The notes: generated by a model from the letters alone, not told the origin. 64,000 nt of DNA from Streptomyces parvulus (GCF_014648855.1 NZ_BMRX01000012.1:62001-126000), one strand, 5' to 3'; counted from the stretch's first letter, positions 29,742 to 38,148 are shown. Program-made: numbers and translations.

Positions 29742-30794
29742 ATGTCGGCAAGTTCTCGCAGCCTCAATCTCGCAGTGATCCCCGGTGACGGCATCGGCCA
29801 GGAGGTCGTGGCCGAAGGCCTGAAGGTCCTCTCCGCCGTCCTCCCGCAGGATGTGAAGCTGGAGACCAGGGACTTCGACTTCGGCGCCCGGCGCTACCAC
29901 GCCACCGGTGAGACCCTCACCGACGCCGACCTCGACGCCCTCAAGGCGCACGACGCCATCCTGCTCGGCGCGATCGGCGACCCCTCGGTGCCGTCCGGCG
30001 TGCTGGAGCGCGGCTTCCTGCTCAAGCTCCGCTTCGCCTTCGACCACCACGTCAACCTGCGGCCGTCCAAGCTGCTGCCGGGCGTGGCCACCCCGCTCGC
30101 CGGCCAGCCGGAGATCGACTTCGTCGTCGTCCGCGAGGGCACCGAAGGCCCCTACACGGGCAACGGCGGCACCATCCGCAAGGGCACCGAGCACGAGGTC
30201 GCCACCGAGGTCTCCGTCAACACGGCCTACGGCGTCGAGCGCGTCGTCCGCGACGCCTTCGCCCGCGCCCAGGCCCGCCCCCGCAAGAAGCTCACGCTGG
30301 TCCACAAGAACAACGTGCTGACCTTCGCGGGCCACCTGTGGACGGACGTCTTCAACCGGGTCGCCGCCGAGTACCCCGAGGTCACCACCGACTACATCCA
30401 CGTCGACGCCGCGACCATCTACCTGGTCACCGACCCGGCGCGCTTCGACGTGATCGTCACCGACAACCTCTTCGGCGACATCATCACCGACCTCGCCGCG
30501 GCCGTCTCCGGCGGCATCGGCGTCGCCGCCAGCGGGAACGTCAACCCGTCCGGCGACTTCCCCTCGATGTTCGAGCCGGTCCACGGCTCCGCGCCCGACA
30601 TCGCCGGCCAGGGCAAGGCCGACCCGACCGCCACGGTCCTGTCCGTCGCCCTGCTCCTGCGCCACCTCGGGTACGAGGGCGAGGCGGCCCGCATCGAGGA
30701 GGCCGTCTCCGCCGACCTCGGGGAGCGCGGCGGCCTGCCCGCGCGCAGCACCTCCGAGATCGGCGACGCGCTCGCCGCCCGAGTAGCCGGCTGA
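29742..30794 (+). CDS. leuB: 3-isopropylmalate dehydrogenase
   Basis: LeuB oxidatively decarboxylates 3-isopropylmalate to 2-oxoisocaproate with NAD+, in leucine synthesis. The 350-residue protein has the isocitrate/isopropylmalate dehydrogenase fold: the start LNLAVIPGDGIGQEVV, the substrate-binding Arg region ERGFLLKLRFAFDHHVNLRPSKLLPG, VREGTEGPYTGNGG, the catalytic Tyr region, HKNNVLTFAG with the catalytic Lys, and the metal-binding signature VTDNLFGDIITDLAAAVSGGIG. The NAD motif HGSAPDIAGQGKADP is present. At about 350 residues it is the compact actinobacterial type. It is followed by a terminator, then ilvE 260 bases downstream. Confidence 0.96.
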   Translation: MSASSRSLNLAVIPGDGIGQEVVAEGLKVLSAVLPQDVKLETRDFDFGARRYHATGETLTDADLDALKAHDAILLGAIGDPSVPSGVLERGFLLKLRFAFDHHVNLRPSKLLPGVATPLAGQPEIDFVVVREGTEGPYTGNGGTIRKGTEHEVATEVSVNTAYGVERVVRDAFARAQARPRKKLTLVHKNNVLTFAGHLWTDVFNRVAAEYPEVTTDYIHVDAATIYLVTDPARFDVIVTDNLFGDIITDLAAAVSGGIGVAASGNVNPSGDFPSMFEPVHGSAPDIAGQGKADPTATVLSVALLLRHLGYEGEAARIEEAVSADLGERGGLPARSTSEIGDALAARVAG

Positions 30795-30824
30795 TCCGGC
30801 GACACTCGAAGTCCAACCTTTCGA

Positions 30825-30863
30825 AGCCGCCGGGTCCGCGAAACAAGGCACCCGGCGGCTTTC
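30825..30863 (+). terminator. Terminator after leuB
   Basis: AGCCGCCGGGT (30825-30835) pairs with ACCCGGCGGCT (30850-30860) and is followed by TTT. Confidence 0.85.
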
Positions 30864-31054
30864 TCCTGCGTCCGCCAGGTGCGACCATCAGACCCTGGGC
30901 CGCATTCACCCCGTTTCATCCGTCGCCGGCCGCGCGCGATAATCGAACGCGAAGCCGCGACATGAGGGAATGCTCGGACGTCCTAGCACCGGCCACCGGC
31001 CGTACGGGCGTGACAGCGGCCCGTCACAATCAAACCGGTGAAGGACAACAACCC

Positions 31055-32143
31055 ATGACGACGCCCACGATCGAGCTCAAGCCCTCCGCCAACCCGCTCT
31101 CCGACGCGGAGCGGCAGGCGATTCTGGCCAACCCCGGGTTCGGCCGCCACTTCACCGACCACATGGTGACGATCAAGTGGACCGAGGGCCGCGGCTGGCA
31201 CGACGGTCAGCTCGTCCCGTACGCCCCGCTCTCCCTCGACCCGGCCACCATGGTCCTGCACTACGCGCAGGAGATCTTCGAGGGACTGAAGGCCTACCGC
31301 GGGCCCGACGGAAGCGTCGCCACCTTCCGGCCGGAGAAGAACGGCCGCCGCTTCCAGGCCTCCTCCCGCCGCCTCGGCATGCCCGAGCTGCCGGTGGAGA
31401 CCTTCATCGAGGCGTGCGACGCGCTGGTGCGCCAGGACCAGGACTGGGTCCCGGCGCACGGCGGCGAGGAGTCCCTCTACCTGCGCCCCTTCATGATCGC
31501 CACCGAGGTCGGGCTGGGCGTCAAGCCGGCCGGCGAGTACCTCTTCCTGGTCATCGCCTCCCCGGCCGGCGCCTACTTCCCCGGCGGCGTGAAGCCGGTC
31601 TCCATCTGGGTCTCCGAGGACCGCGTCCGCGCCGTCCCCGGCGGCATGGGCGACGCCAAGACCGGCGGCAACTACGCGGCGTCGCTGCTCGCCCAGGCCG
31701 AGGCGGCGGCCAAGGGCTGCGACCAGGTCTGCTACCTCGACGCGGTCGAGCACCAGTGGGTCGAGGAGCTGGGCGGCATGAACCTGTACTTCGTGTACGG
31801 CGACAAGATCGTCACGCCGTCCCTCACCGGTTCCATCCTGGAGGGCGTCACCCGCGACTCCCTGCTCACCGTCGCCCGTGACCTCGGTTACGAGGCGGAG
31901 GAGGGCCGGGTCTCGGTCGAGCAGTGGCAGCGCGACTCGGAGAACGGCACCCTCACCGAGGTCTTCGCCTGCGGCACCGCCGCGGTGATCACGCCGGTCG
32001 GCACGGTGAAGCGGGCCGGTGCCGAGTGGCAGCAGAGCGGGGGCGAACCCGGTGAGGTGACGCAGCGACTGCGTACGGCGCTGCTGGACATCCAGCGGGG
32101 CAAGGCCGAGGACAAGCACGGCTGGATGCACCGGCTGGCCTGA
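31055..32143 (+). CDS. ilvE: Branched-chain amino-acid aminotransferase
   Basis: IlvE is a pyridoxal-phosphate fold-type IV enzyme that exchanges amino groups between glutamate and the branched-chain 2-oxo acids, the last step of Val, Leu and Ile synthesis. The 362-residue protein shows HYAQEIFEGLKAYRG, ESLYLRPFMIATE, the PLP Schiff-base Lys202 in GDAKTGGNYAAS, and the class-IV signature running from EELGGMNLYFVYGD to SILEGVTRDSLLT. ATG 31055 is preceded by GAAGGA about 10 bases upstream. No leader peptide is evident before this gene, unlike ilvB and cimA. Confidence 0.96.
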   Translation: MTTPTIELKPSANPLSDAERQAILANPGFGRHFTDHMVTIKWTEGRGWHDGQLVPYAPLSLDPATMVLHYAQEIFEGLKAYRGPDGSVATFRPEKNGRRFQASSRRLGMPELPVETFIEACDALVRQDQDWVPAHGGEESLYLRPFMIATEVGLGVKPAGEYLFLVIASPAGAYFPGGVKPVSIWVSEDRVRAVPGGMGDAKTGGNYAASLLAQAEAAAKGCDQVCYLDAVEHQWVEELGGMNLYFVYGDKIVTPSLTGSILEGVTRDSLLTVARDLGYEAEEGRVSVEQWQRDSENGTLTEVFACGTAAVITPVGTVKRAGAEWQQSGGEPGEVTQRLRTALLDIQRGKAEDKHGWMHRLA

Positions 32144-32167
32144 GGCGCCCCGCACGGGGGCGGACCC

Positions 32168-32190
32168 TGCCGGGGGCTCCGCCCCCGGCA
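32168..32190. terminator. Terminator between convergent ilvE and permease gene
   Basis: TGCCGGGGGC (32168-32177) pairs with GCCCCCGGCA (32181-32190). A GGGCCTAGGCCC palindrome follows at 32194-32205. Confidence 0.7.
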
Positions 32191-32197
32191 CCCGGGC

Positions 32198-33652
32198 CTA
32201 GGCCCGTCCACCACCCGACTCCGTCGGGGAAGAGGCAGCCGTCGCCAGCTCCGTCCCGCTCGCTGCGGGCACGACGGCGCCCGGCGCCGCGATCACGTAC
32301 ACCACCCCGCCCACCAGCCCCGACAGCAGGAAGCTGCAGTCCACCCCGCCGGTCAGGGAGAGCAGCGGGCCCTCGTACGACGGCAGGGACACCGCCAGGA
32401 GGCCGACCGCGGCGCCGATCGCCCAGGCGGCCGTCGCGGGGACGTTCCAGCCGGAGCGGTACCAGTAGATCCCGCCCCGTGCGCGGCGGTTGAAGACCTG
32501 GAGCGCGTCGGCGTCGTAGACCCCGCCGCAGCGGGCCGCGCCGATCATCGTGATGACGGCCCAGGGCGTGCCGATCGCGGTGAGCAGCAGCACGAAGGAC
32601 GTCATCGCCGACTGCGCGTCCCAGGCGTAGTGCCCGGCGAACACACAGGCCGTCGCGACGACGGCGACGGTACAGGTGGCGCGGGCGCGGGAGGCGCGCG
32701 GCAGGATGGCGTCCAGGTCCAGGCCCATGGAGTAGAGCATCAGGCCCGCGTTGCCCACCGACCCGGCCGAGGCGGCGAGCAGCAGCGGGACCAGGTACCA
32801 GGTGGGCGCGGCGTCGACCAGCGGCCCCGCGTAGTCGAGCGCGGCGCGGGCGGCGTACGCCGTGAAGGTGCCGAAGAGCTGCGGCACGAGCAGCCCCAGC
32901 ATCAGCCCGAGCCACGTGGCGTGCAGCACCCGGCGCGAGGAGAAGCGGGCCGGCGAGATGTAGCGGGTGTAGTCGCCGAGCAGCGTGATGAAGGCGATCG
33001 GCCCGGACAGTCCCGCGGCCACGGCACCGAGCAGCCAGGTCGGCCAGAAGCCGCCCAGCAGGTAGCCGCCGGCCTCGGGGAGCGCGGCCGTGGTGAAGTC
33101 GGGGGCGTAGGCGATCACGCCGAGGACCAGCAGGGCGGTCATGGCGTAGGCCAGCACCTTCGACATGGCGAGCAGCACCCGGTAGCCGTAGACCGCGCCC
33201 GCGACCGTCGCCGCGGCGAGCAGCCCGTAGACCACGGCGTACGCGGCCCCGCCCTGCGGGAGTCCGAAGAGGCGGCCGAGGACGCCCATCATCACGTCGC
33301 CGCCGATCCACACGGTCAGCGCCGTGTAGCCGAGGGCCAGCAGCAGTCCGACCACCGAGCCCACCAGCCGTCCGCGCACCCCGAACTGGGCGCCGGACGA
33401 CGTGGACAGGTTGGTGCCGGTGCGCAGCGAGACCAGCGCGAGGGGTGCCGTGAACAGCGTGCCGACGATCGTGCCCGCCAGCACCGCGCTCACCGAGGCC
33501 CACCAGCCCAGGCCGAAGGACGGCGGGAGCCAGCCGAAGACGATCACACCGAGGCAGAGGTTGGAGCCCAGCAGGATCGAGACGAGGTCCCTGGGCCCAC
33601 TGGTGCGTTCCTCCTCGGGGATGGTGTCGACTCCGCGCTGTTCGATCGGCAT
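32198..33652 (-). CDS. NCS1-family permease (cytosine/purine/hydantoin type)
   Basis: This 484-residue membrane protein with about 12 hydrophobic helices belongs to the nucleobase:cation symporter-1 family, which imports cytosine, allantoin, hydantoins, thiamine or similar compounds. Family landmarks are the start RTSGPRDLVSILLGSNLCLGVIVFGWLPPSFGLGWW (only the pattern matters), the TM3 region SSGAQFGVRG, SGPIAFITLLGDYTRYIS, and late helices around TAIGTPWAVITMIG. The ATG at 33652 has GAAGGAGA six bases upstream. It is divergent from the urease-like operon and may supply that pathway's substrate, such as an amidine, ureide or pyrimidine; this is inference from position. Confidence 0.88.
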   Translation of the reverse strand: MPIEQRGVDTIPEEERTSGPRDLVSILLGSNLCLGVIVFGWLPPSFGLGWWASVSAVLAGTIVGTLFTAPLALVSLRTGTNLSTSSGAQFGVRGRLVGSVVGLLLALGYTALTVWIGGDVMMGVLGRLFGLPQGGAAYAVVYGLLAAATVAGAVYGYRVLLAMSKVLAYAMTALLVLGVIAYAPDFTTAALPEAGGYLLGGFWPTWLLGAVAAGLSGPIAFITLLGDYTRYISPARFSSRRVLHATWLGLMLGLLVPQLFGTFTAYAARAALDYAGPLVDAAPTWYLVPLLLAASAGSVGNAGLMLYSMGLDLDAILPRASRARATCTVAVVATACVFAGHYAWDAQSAMTSFVLLLTAIGTPWAVITMIGAARCGGVYDADALQVFNRRARGGIYWYRSGWNVPATAAWAIGAAVGLLAVSLPSYEGPLLSLTGGVDCSFLLSGLVGGVVYVIAAPGAVVPAASGTELATAASSPTESGGGRA

Positions 33653-33751
33653 GGCTGGTCTCCTTCGACGGCCGCCTGAGGGTTAGAGCGACGTTCAATG
33701 TGACGTCTGGCCGCGCTGTCCGTCAATGGTTCCGTTCGAGGAATGCTGTGC

Positions 33752-33768
33752 TTAGAGTGGTGCTCTAA
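33752..33768. promoter_or_regulatory. Inverted repeat in the permease/ureAB divergent region
   Basis: TTAGAG (33752-33757) and CTCTAA (33763-33768) form an inverted repeat with a five-base spacer. Another TTAGAG occurs at 33683-33688. The site overlaps a likely -10 (TAGAGT) and is a candidate operator, perhaps for the TetR protein at 37311. Confidence 0.45.
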
Positions 33769-33796
33769 AGTCTGGATGGCAAGGAGGTGCCGCGTC

Positions 33797-34513
33797 GTGA
33801 GACTGACCCCCACGGAACGTGACCGGCTGCTGCTCTTCGGGGCGGCCCAGCTGGCCCGGGCCCGCCGGGACCGCGGACTCCGGCTGAACGTGCCGGAGGC
33901 GACCGCGCTGATCGCCGACACCGTGTGCGAGGCCGCCCGCGACGGCGCGCGTCTCGCCGAGGCGCTGGAGCGGGCCCGGTCCGTGCTCGGCCCGGACGAC
34001 GTGCTGCCCGGCGTCGCCGACGTGGTCACCGAGGTGCACGTGGAGGCCGTCTTCGACGACGGCTCCCGGCTCGCGGTCGTCTCCGACCCGATCGGCGGCG
34101 GGGGACTGGGCCCGGCCGGCCCGGGAGCCCTGCTGCCGGGGCCCGACCACGCCGAGCCCGAGGCCGCGCTCCGGCTGCCGGTGACCAACACGGCGACCGT
34201 GCCGGTCTCCGTGACCTCCCACTTCCACTTCTTCGAGGCCAACCCGCGCCTGGACTTCGACCGCGAGCGGGCCTACGGCATGCGTCTGGCGGTCCCCGCC
34301 GGATCCTCGGTCCGCTTCGGACCCGGCGAGAGCGCCGAGGTCGGCCTGGTGCCCATCGGCGGGCGGCGGATCGCCATCGGGTTCGCCGGACTGGTCGACG
34401 GGCCGCTGGACGCGCCGGGCGCCAAGGAGGAGGCCCTGCGGCGGGCGGCGGCCTGCGGATACCTGGGCGTGCCCCCCGTAGCAGACGGATCACCGGAAGG
34501 AGGCGCGCGATGA
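33797..34513 (+). CDS. ureAB: Fused urease gamma/beta subunit homologue
   Basis: This 238-residue protein fuses urease gamma (about residues 1-100: RLTPTERDRLLLFGAAQLARARR, LNVPEATALIADTVCEAARDG) to urease beta (about 115-225: VTNTATVPVSVTSHFHFFEANP, FDRERAYGMRLAVPAG, GFAGLVDGPLD). In classical ureases these subunits assemble with UreC into the nickel enzyme that splits urea into ammonia and carbamate. Gamma-beta fusions are known. The GTG start follows a near-perfect AAGGAGGTG site. Its stop overlaps the ureC start (ATGA), so the two are coupled. No ureD, E, F or G maturation genes are in this window. Confidence 0.92.
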   Translation: MRLTPTERDRLLLFGAAQLARARRDRGLRLNVPEATALIADTVCEAARDGARLAEALERARSVLGPDDVLPGVADVVTEVHVEAVFDDGSRLAVVSDPIGGGGLGPAGPGALLPGPDHAEPEAALRLPVTNTATVPVSVTSHFHFFEANPRLDFDRERAYGMRLAVPAGSSVRFGPGESAEVGLVPIGGRRIAIGFAGLVDGPLDAPGAKEEALRRAAACGYLGVPPVADGSPEGGAR

Positions 34514-36225
34514 GCCGCTCCAAGGGACGCGAGATCAGCGAGTCGATCCACATCGACCCCTACGCCTACGCCGCCACCCACGGCCCCCGGGCCGGCGACC
34601 GGGTGCGCCTCGGCGACTCGGGTCTGGTGATCCGCGTCGAGTCCGACGCCCAGCTCCAGGGCGACGAGTTCCTCGCCGGGTTCGGCAAGACCGCGCGCGA
34701 CGGGCTCCACCTCAAGGCCGCCGCGGTGCGCGAGACCTGCGACGTCGTCATCAGCAACGTCGTGGTGATCGACGCCGTGCAGGGCATCCGCAAGGTGTCG
34801 ATCGGCATCCGCGAGGGCCGCATCCACGCCATCGGCCGGGCCGGGAACCCGGACACCCTCGACGGCGTCGACGTCGTCGTCGGCACGGGCACCTCCATCG
34901 TCTCCGGCGAGGGCCTGATCGCCACCGCCGGAGCCGTCGACACCCATGTCCACCTGCTCTCCCCGCGGATCATGGAGGCCTCGCTCGCCTCCGGCGTGAC
35001 CACGATCATCGGCCAGGAGTTCGGGCCGGTCTGGGGCGTCGGCGTCAACTCGCCCTGGGCGCTGAAGCACGCGTTCTCCGCCTTCGACGCCTGGCCGGTC
35101 AACATCGGCTTCCTGGGCCGCGGTTCGTCGTCCCACGAGGCGCCCCTGATCGAGGCCCTGGCCGAGGGCGGCGCGTCCGGCTTCAAGGTGCACGAGGACA
35201 TGGGCGCCCACACCCGCGCCCTGGACACCGCCCTGCGCGTCGCCGAGGAGCACGACGTCCAGGTCGCCCTGCACAGCGACGGCCTGAACGAGTGCCTCTC
35301 CGTCGAGGACACCCTCCGCGTCCTGGAGGGCCGCACCATCCACGCCTTCCACATCGAGGGCTGCGGCGGCGGACACGTCCCCAACGTGCTGAAGATGGCC
35401 GGCGTCCCCAACGTGATCGGCTCCTCCACCAACCCCACCCTGCCGTTCGGCCGGGACGCGGTGGCCGAGCACTACGGCATGATCGTCTCCGTCCACGACC
35501 TCAAGACCGAGCTGCCGGGCGACGCCGCCATGGCCCGCGACCGCATCCGCGAGGGGACCATGGGTGCCGAGGACGTGCTGCACGACCTGGGCGCCATCGG
35601 CATCACCTCCTCCGACGCGCAGGGCATGGGCCGGGCCGGCGAGACGGTCCGCCGGACCTTCGCGATGGCCGGCAAGATGAAGGCCGAGTTCGGCGCCCCC
35701 GACGACGACAACGACAACGAGCGCGTGCTGCGCTACATGGCGAAGCTGACCGTCAACCCCGCCATCGCCCACGGACTCGCCCACGAGGTCGGCTCCATCG
35801 AGGTCGGCAAGCTGGCCGACATCGTGCTGTGGCGCCCGGAGTACTTCGGCGCCAAGCCCCAGCTCGTCCTCAAGTCGGGCTTCCCGGCGTACGGCGTGGT
35901 CGGCGACCCGAACGCGGCCACCGACACCTGCGAACCCCTCGTCCTCGGCCCGCAGTTCGGCGCGCACGGCGCCACGCCCGCCGAGATCTCCGTCGCCTTC
36001 GTCGCCCAGGCCGCCGTGGACCAGGGCCACGACACGATGCCCACCCGCCGCCGCCGGGTCGCCGTGCGCGGCACCCGCGGCATCGGCCCGGCCGACCTGC
36101 GCCTGAACTCCCGTACCGGGCAGGTCGACGTCGACCGGCGAACCGGCCTGGTCACCCTGGACGGCGACCCGCTGCGCTCCGAACCGGCCGACTCCGTCTC
36201 CCTCAACCGCCTCTACTTCCTGTGA
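34510..36225 (+). CDS. ureC: Urease alpha-subunit homologue with altered active-site flap
   Basis: This 571-residue amidohydrolase is homologous to UreC. The nickel-ligand set is intact: H146 and H148 (DTHVH), the carbamylated Lys226 and H228 (FKVHED), His in ALHSD and FHIEG, and D369 (TSSDAQGMGR). However, the mobile-flap segment that reads Cys-His-His in Klebsiella urease reads V328-H329-D330, and the HEDW motif reads HEDM (Met231). The substrate-side loop GGGTGP is replaced by GQEFGP. It may be a urease of changed activity or an enzyme for another amide/ureide. It is coupled to ureAB by a four-base overlap and followed 32 bases later by agmatine deiminase. Confidence 0.9.
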   Translation: MSRSKGREISESIHIDPYAYAATHGPRAGDRVRLGDSGLVIRVESDAQLQGDEFLAGFGKTARDGLHLKAAAVRETCDVVISNVVVIDAVQGIRKVSIGIREGRIHAIGRAGNPDTLDGVDVVVGTGTSIVSGEGLIATAGAVDTHVHLLSPRIMEASLASGVTTIIGQEFGPVWGVGVNSPWALKHAFSAFDAWPVNIGFLGRGSSSHEAPLIEALAEGGASGFKVHEDMGAHTRALDTALRVAEEHDVQVALHSDGLNECLSVEDTLRVLEGRTIHAFHIEGCGGGHVPNVLKMAGVPNVIGSSTNPTLPFGRDAVAEHYGMIVSVHDLKTELPGDAAMARDRIREGTMGAEDVLHDLGAIGITSSDAQGMGRAGETVRRTFAMAGKMKAEFGAPDDDNDNERVLRYMAKLTVNPAIAHGLAHEVGSIEVGKLADIVLWRPEYFGAKPQLVLKSGFPAYGVVGDPNAATDTCEPLVLGPQFGAHGATPAEISVAFVAQAAVDQGHDTMPTRRRRVAVRGTRGIGPADLRLNSRTGQVDVDRRTGLVTLDGDPLRSEPADSVSLNRLYFL

Positions 36226-36257
36226 ACCCGCCTCGACGCCCCGTGAAGGTACCCGCC

Positions 36258-37301
36258 ATGACCCCTGCCGCCGACGGCTTCCGCATGCCCGCCGAGTGGA
36301 CCCCGCACGAGCGCACCTGGATGGCCTGGCCGGGCCCCAACCCCACCTTCGAGGACCCCGGCGACCTGGCCGCCGCGCACATCGCCTGGGCCGGCGTGGC
36401 CCGCGCCGTCCGCCGCTTCGAACCGGTGACGGTCGTGTGCGGCCCGGGCCGGTCCGCCGAGGCCCGCGCGCTGCTGGGCGAGGGCATCGACACCGTCGAG
36501 CGGGAGCTGGACGACGCCTGGATGCGGGACATCGGTCCCACCTTCCTCACCGGCCCCGACGGACTCGCGGCCGTCGACTGGACCTTCAACGGCTGGGGCG
36601 CCCAGGAGTGGGCCCGCTGGGAGCACGACGCGAAGATCGGCGCGCACGTCGCCGACCTCGCCGGCGCTCGGACGTACGCGTCGCCGCTCGTCAACGAGGG
36701 CGGCGGCATCCACGTCGACGGCGAGGGCACCGTGCTGCTCACCGAGACCGTGCAGCTCGGGCCCGAACGCAACCCCGGCTGGACCAGGGAGCGGGTCGAG
36801 GCCGAGATCCACGCGCACCTCGGCACCAGCAAGGCGATCTGGCTGCCCCGCGGACTCAGCGGCGACTACCCGCCGAACGGCTTCGGCACCCTCGGCCACG
36901 TCGACATCGTCGCCGCCTTCGCCGCGCCGGGCGTCGTCGTCGCCCACCACCAGCCCGACCCGGCCCACCCCGACCACGAGGTGACCAAGGAGGCCATCGG
37001 CGTCCTGCGCGCCGCCACCGACGCCCGGGGCCGCCGCCTGGAGGTCGTCGAGGTGCCCGCCCCGACCGTCCTGGAGGCCGACGGCCACTGGGCCGACTAC
37101 TCCTACATCAACCACTACCTCTGCAACGGCGGCGTCGTCCTGTGCGCCTTCGACGACCCGCGCGACGAGATCGCGGCCGGCATCCTCCGCCGCCTGCACC
37201 CGCGGCGGACGGTGACCCTGGTGGACGCGCGTACGATCTTCGCGGGGGGCGGGGGCATCCACTGCATCACGCAGCAGCAGCCGAGGATCCAGACGACCTA
37301 G
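36258..37301 (+). CDS. aguA: Agmatine deiminase family protein
   Basis: This 347-residue member of the agmatine deiminase/peptidylarginine deiminase (guanidino-modifying) family would hydrolyse agmatine to N-carbamoylputrescine and ammonia. Family motifs are MPAEWTPHERTWMAWPG at the start, DDAWMRDIGPTF, LVNEGGGIHVDGEGTVLLTE, the GHVD motif (GTLGHVDIVAAF), and the nucleophile Cys336 in GGGGIHCITQQ. ATG 36258 has GAAGG eight bases upstream; GTG 36243 is in frame. It follows ureC closely and is probably co-transcribed with it, which suggests a joint pathway for guanidino compounds or ureides. The substrate assignment rests on family similarity only. Confidence 0.92.
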   Translation: MTPAADGFRMPAEWTPHERTWMAWPGPNPTFEDPGDLAAAHIAWAGVARAVRRFEPVTVVCGPGRSAEARALLGEGIDTVERELDDAWMRDIGPTFLTGPDGLAAVDWTFNGWGAQEWARWEHDAKIGAHVADLAGARTYASPLVNEGGGIHVDGEGTVLLTETVQLGPERNPGWTRERVEAEIHAHLGTSKAIWLPRGLSGDYPPNGFGTLGHVDIVAAFAAPGVVVAHHQPDPAHPDHEVTKEAIGVLRAATDARGRRLEVVEVPAPTVLEADGHWADYSYINHYLCNGGVVLCAFDDPRDEIAAGILRRLHPRRTVTLVDARTIFAGGGGIHCITQQQPRIQTT

Positions 37302-37310
37302 GAGCGGGAC

Positions 37311-37922
37311 ATGGCCGGTGGTGGGCGCAGACAGGCGCCGCCGCGCGAGGACGTGCTCGCCGCCGCCATGGAGATGATCGCCGAGCGCGGCCTGGAGAAG
37401 CTGACCATGGCCGCCCTCGGCCGTGAGGTCGGCATGAGCAGCGGCCACCTCCTCTACTACTTCCGCTCCAAGGACGAACTGCTGCTGCGCACCCTGGAGT
37501 GGAGCGAGGGCCGCCTCGGCGTCGAGCGCGGCCGGCTGCTCACCCGGCCCGGCACCGCCCGCGAACGCCTCCAGGAGTACGTCGACCTCTACGTCCCCGA
37601 CGGCCACCGCGACCCGCACTGGACGCTGTGGCTGGAGGTGTGGAACCGCTCGCAGGGCGCCGCCGACGAGTCCGACGCCCGCGACCGGCAGGCCGCGATC
37701 GAGGGCGCCTGGCACCGCGACCTGGTCGCCCTGCTCGCCGAGGGCGTCTCGCGCGGCGAGTTCCGCCCCGTCGACCCCGACCGGTTCGCCGCGCGGCTGC
37801 GGGCCCTGCTGGACGGACTCGCCATCCACGTGGCGATCGGCCTGCGCGGGACCGACCGGGCGCAGGTCCTCGCCCACGCGCGGGAGTTCCTGGCGGACTG
37901 CCTCCTTCTCACGGACGTCTGA
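37311..37922 (+). CDS. TetR-family regulator of the urease-like/aguA cluster
   Basis: This 203-residue protein has a TetR helix-turn-helix at about residues 15-60 (EDVLAAAMEMIAERGLEKLTMAALGREVGM, then SSGHLLYYFRSKDELLL) and a C-terminal domain like the BetI/TetR_C_6 class (WLEVWNRSQ, LLDGLAIHVAIG). The ATG lies 9 bases after the aguA stop with AGGAG 7 bases upstream, so it is part of the same transcript. It may regulate the operon and the divergent permease through the TTAGAG repeats near 33752; this is inferred. Confidence 0.88.
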   Translation: MAGGGRRQAPPREDVLAAAMEMIAERGLEKLTMAALGREVGMSSGHLLYYFRSKDELLLRTLEWSEGRLGVERGRLLTRPGTARERLQEYVDLYVPDGHRDPHWTLWLEVWNRSQGAADESDARDRQAAIEGAWHRDLVALLAEGVSRGEFRPVDPDRFAARLRALLDGLAIHVAIGLRGTDRAQVLAHAREFLADCLLLTDV

Positions 37923-37976
37923 CCAGGGCACCGCTCGCATCCTGAGACGCCCGGTGAGCGGGTGGACGGAATGTGC

Positions 37977-37982
37977 CAGACT
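37977..37982 (+). promoter_or_regulatory. Candidate -10 (CAGACT) for the cimA leader
   Basis: CAGACT ends 6 bases before GTG 37989, matching the leaderless spacing found elsewhere in this window (here with C instead of T at the first position). Confidence 0.4.
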
Positions 37983-37988
37983 GCCCCC

Positions 37989-38039
37989 GTGCTCTCGTTC
38001 GCCATGATTATTGGCAGCAGGCGCGCCGGTCCGCAGTGA
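37989..38039 (+). CDS. cimA leader peptide with tandem Ile codons
   Basis: This short frame reads (V/M)LSFAMIIGSRRAGPQ and stops at 38037-38039. The two isoleucines are both ATT, a rare codon in this genome, and sit next to each other. There is no Shine-Dalgarno, but a CAGACT hexamer lies six bases before GTG 37989, so the peptide could be read from a leaderless transcript; ATG 37971 and ATG 38004 are in the same frame. A T-tailed terminator follows 55 bases after its stop and precedes cimA, whose product starts isoleucine synthesis from pyruvate. I infer a leader peptide for Ile-responsive attenuation. Confidence 0.65.
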   Translation: MLSFAMIIGSRRAGPQ

Positions 38040-38094
38040 CCGCCACGTACGACCAGGTACGGGCGGACACCGTCGTCCTCGACCCGCGCGCAGA

Positions 38095-38125
38095 CCTCTC
38101 GCACCCGCGAGGGGTTTTTCTTTTT
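38095..38125 (+). terminator. Attenuator terminator before cimA
   Basis: CCTCTCGC (38095-38102) pairs with GCGAGGGG (38107-38114, one G-T pair) around a four-base loop and is followed by TTTTTCTTTTT. It lies 103 bases before the cimA start, so transcription must read through it. Confidence 0.8.
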
Positions 38126-38148
38126 CCCGGCCCACCCCAAGCCGGGAA
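38124..38148 (+). promoter_or_regulatory. Second hairpin in the cimA leader
   Basis: TTCCCGGC (38124-38131) pairs with GCCGGGAA (38141-38148), immediately after the T-run of the attenuator. Confidence 0.5.

Noticed and set aside
31008..31027. GTGAC...GTCAC inverted repeat before ilvE
   Set aside because: Only five complementary bases and no leader peptide or T-run nearby; not distinguishable from chance.
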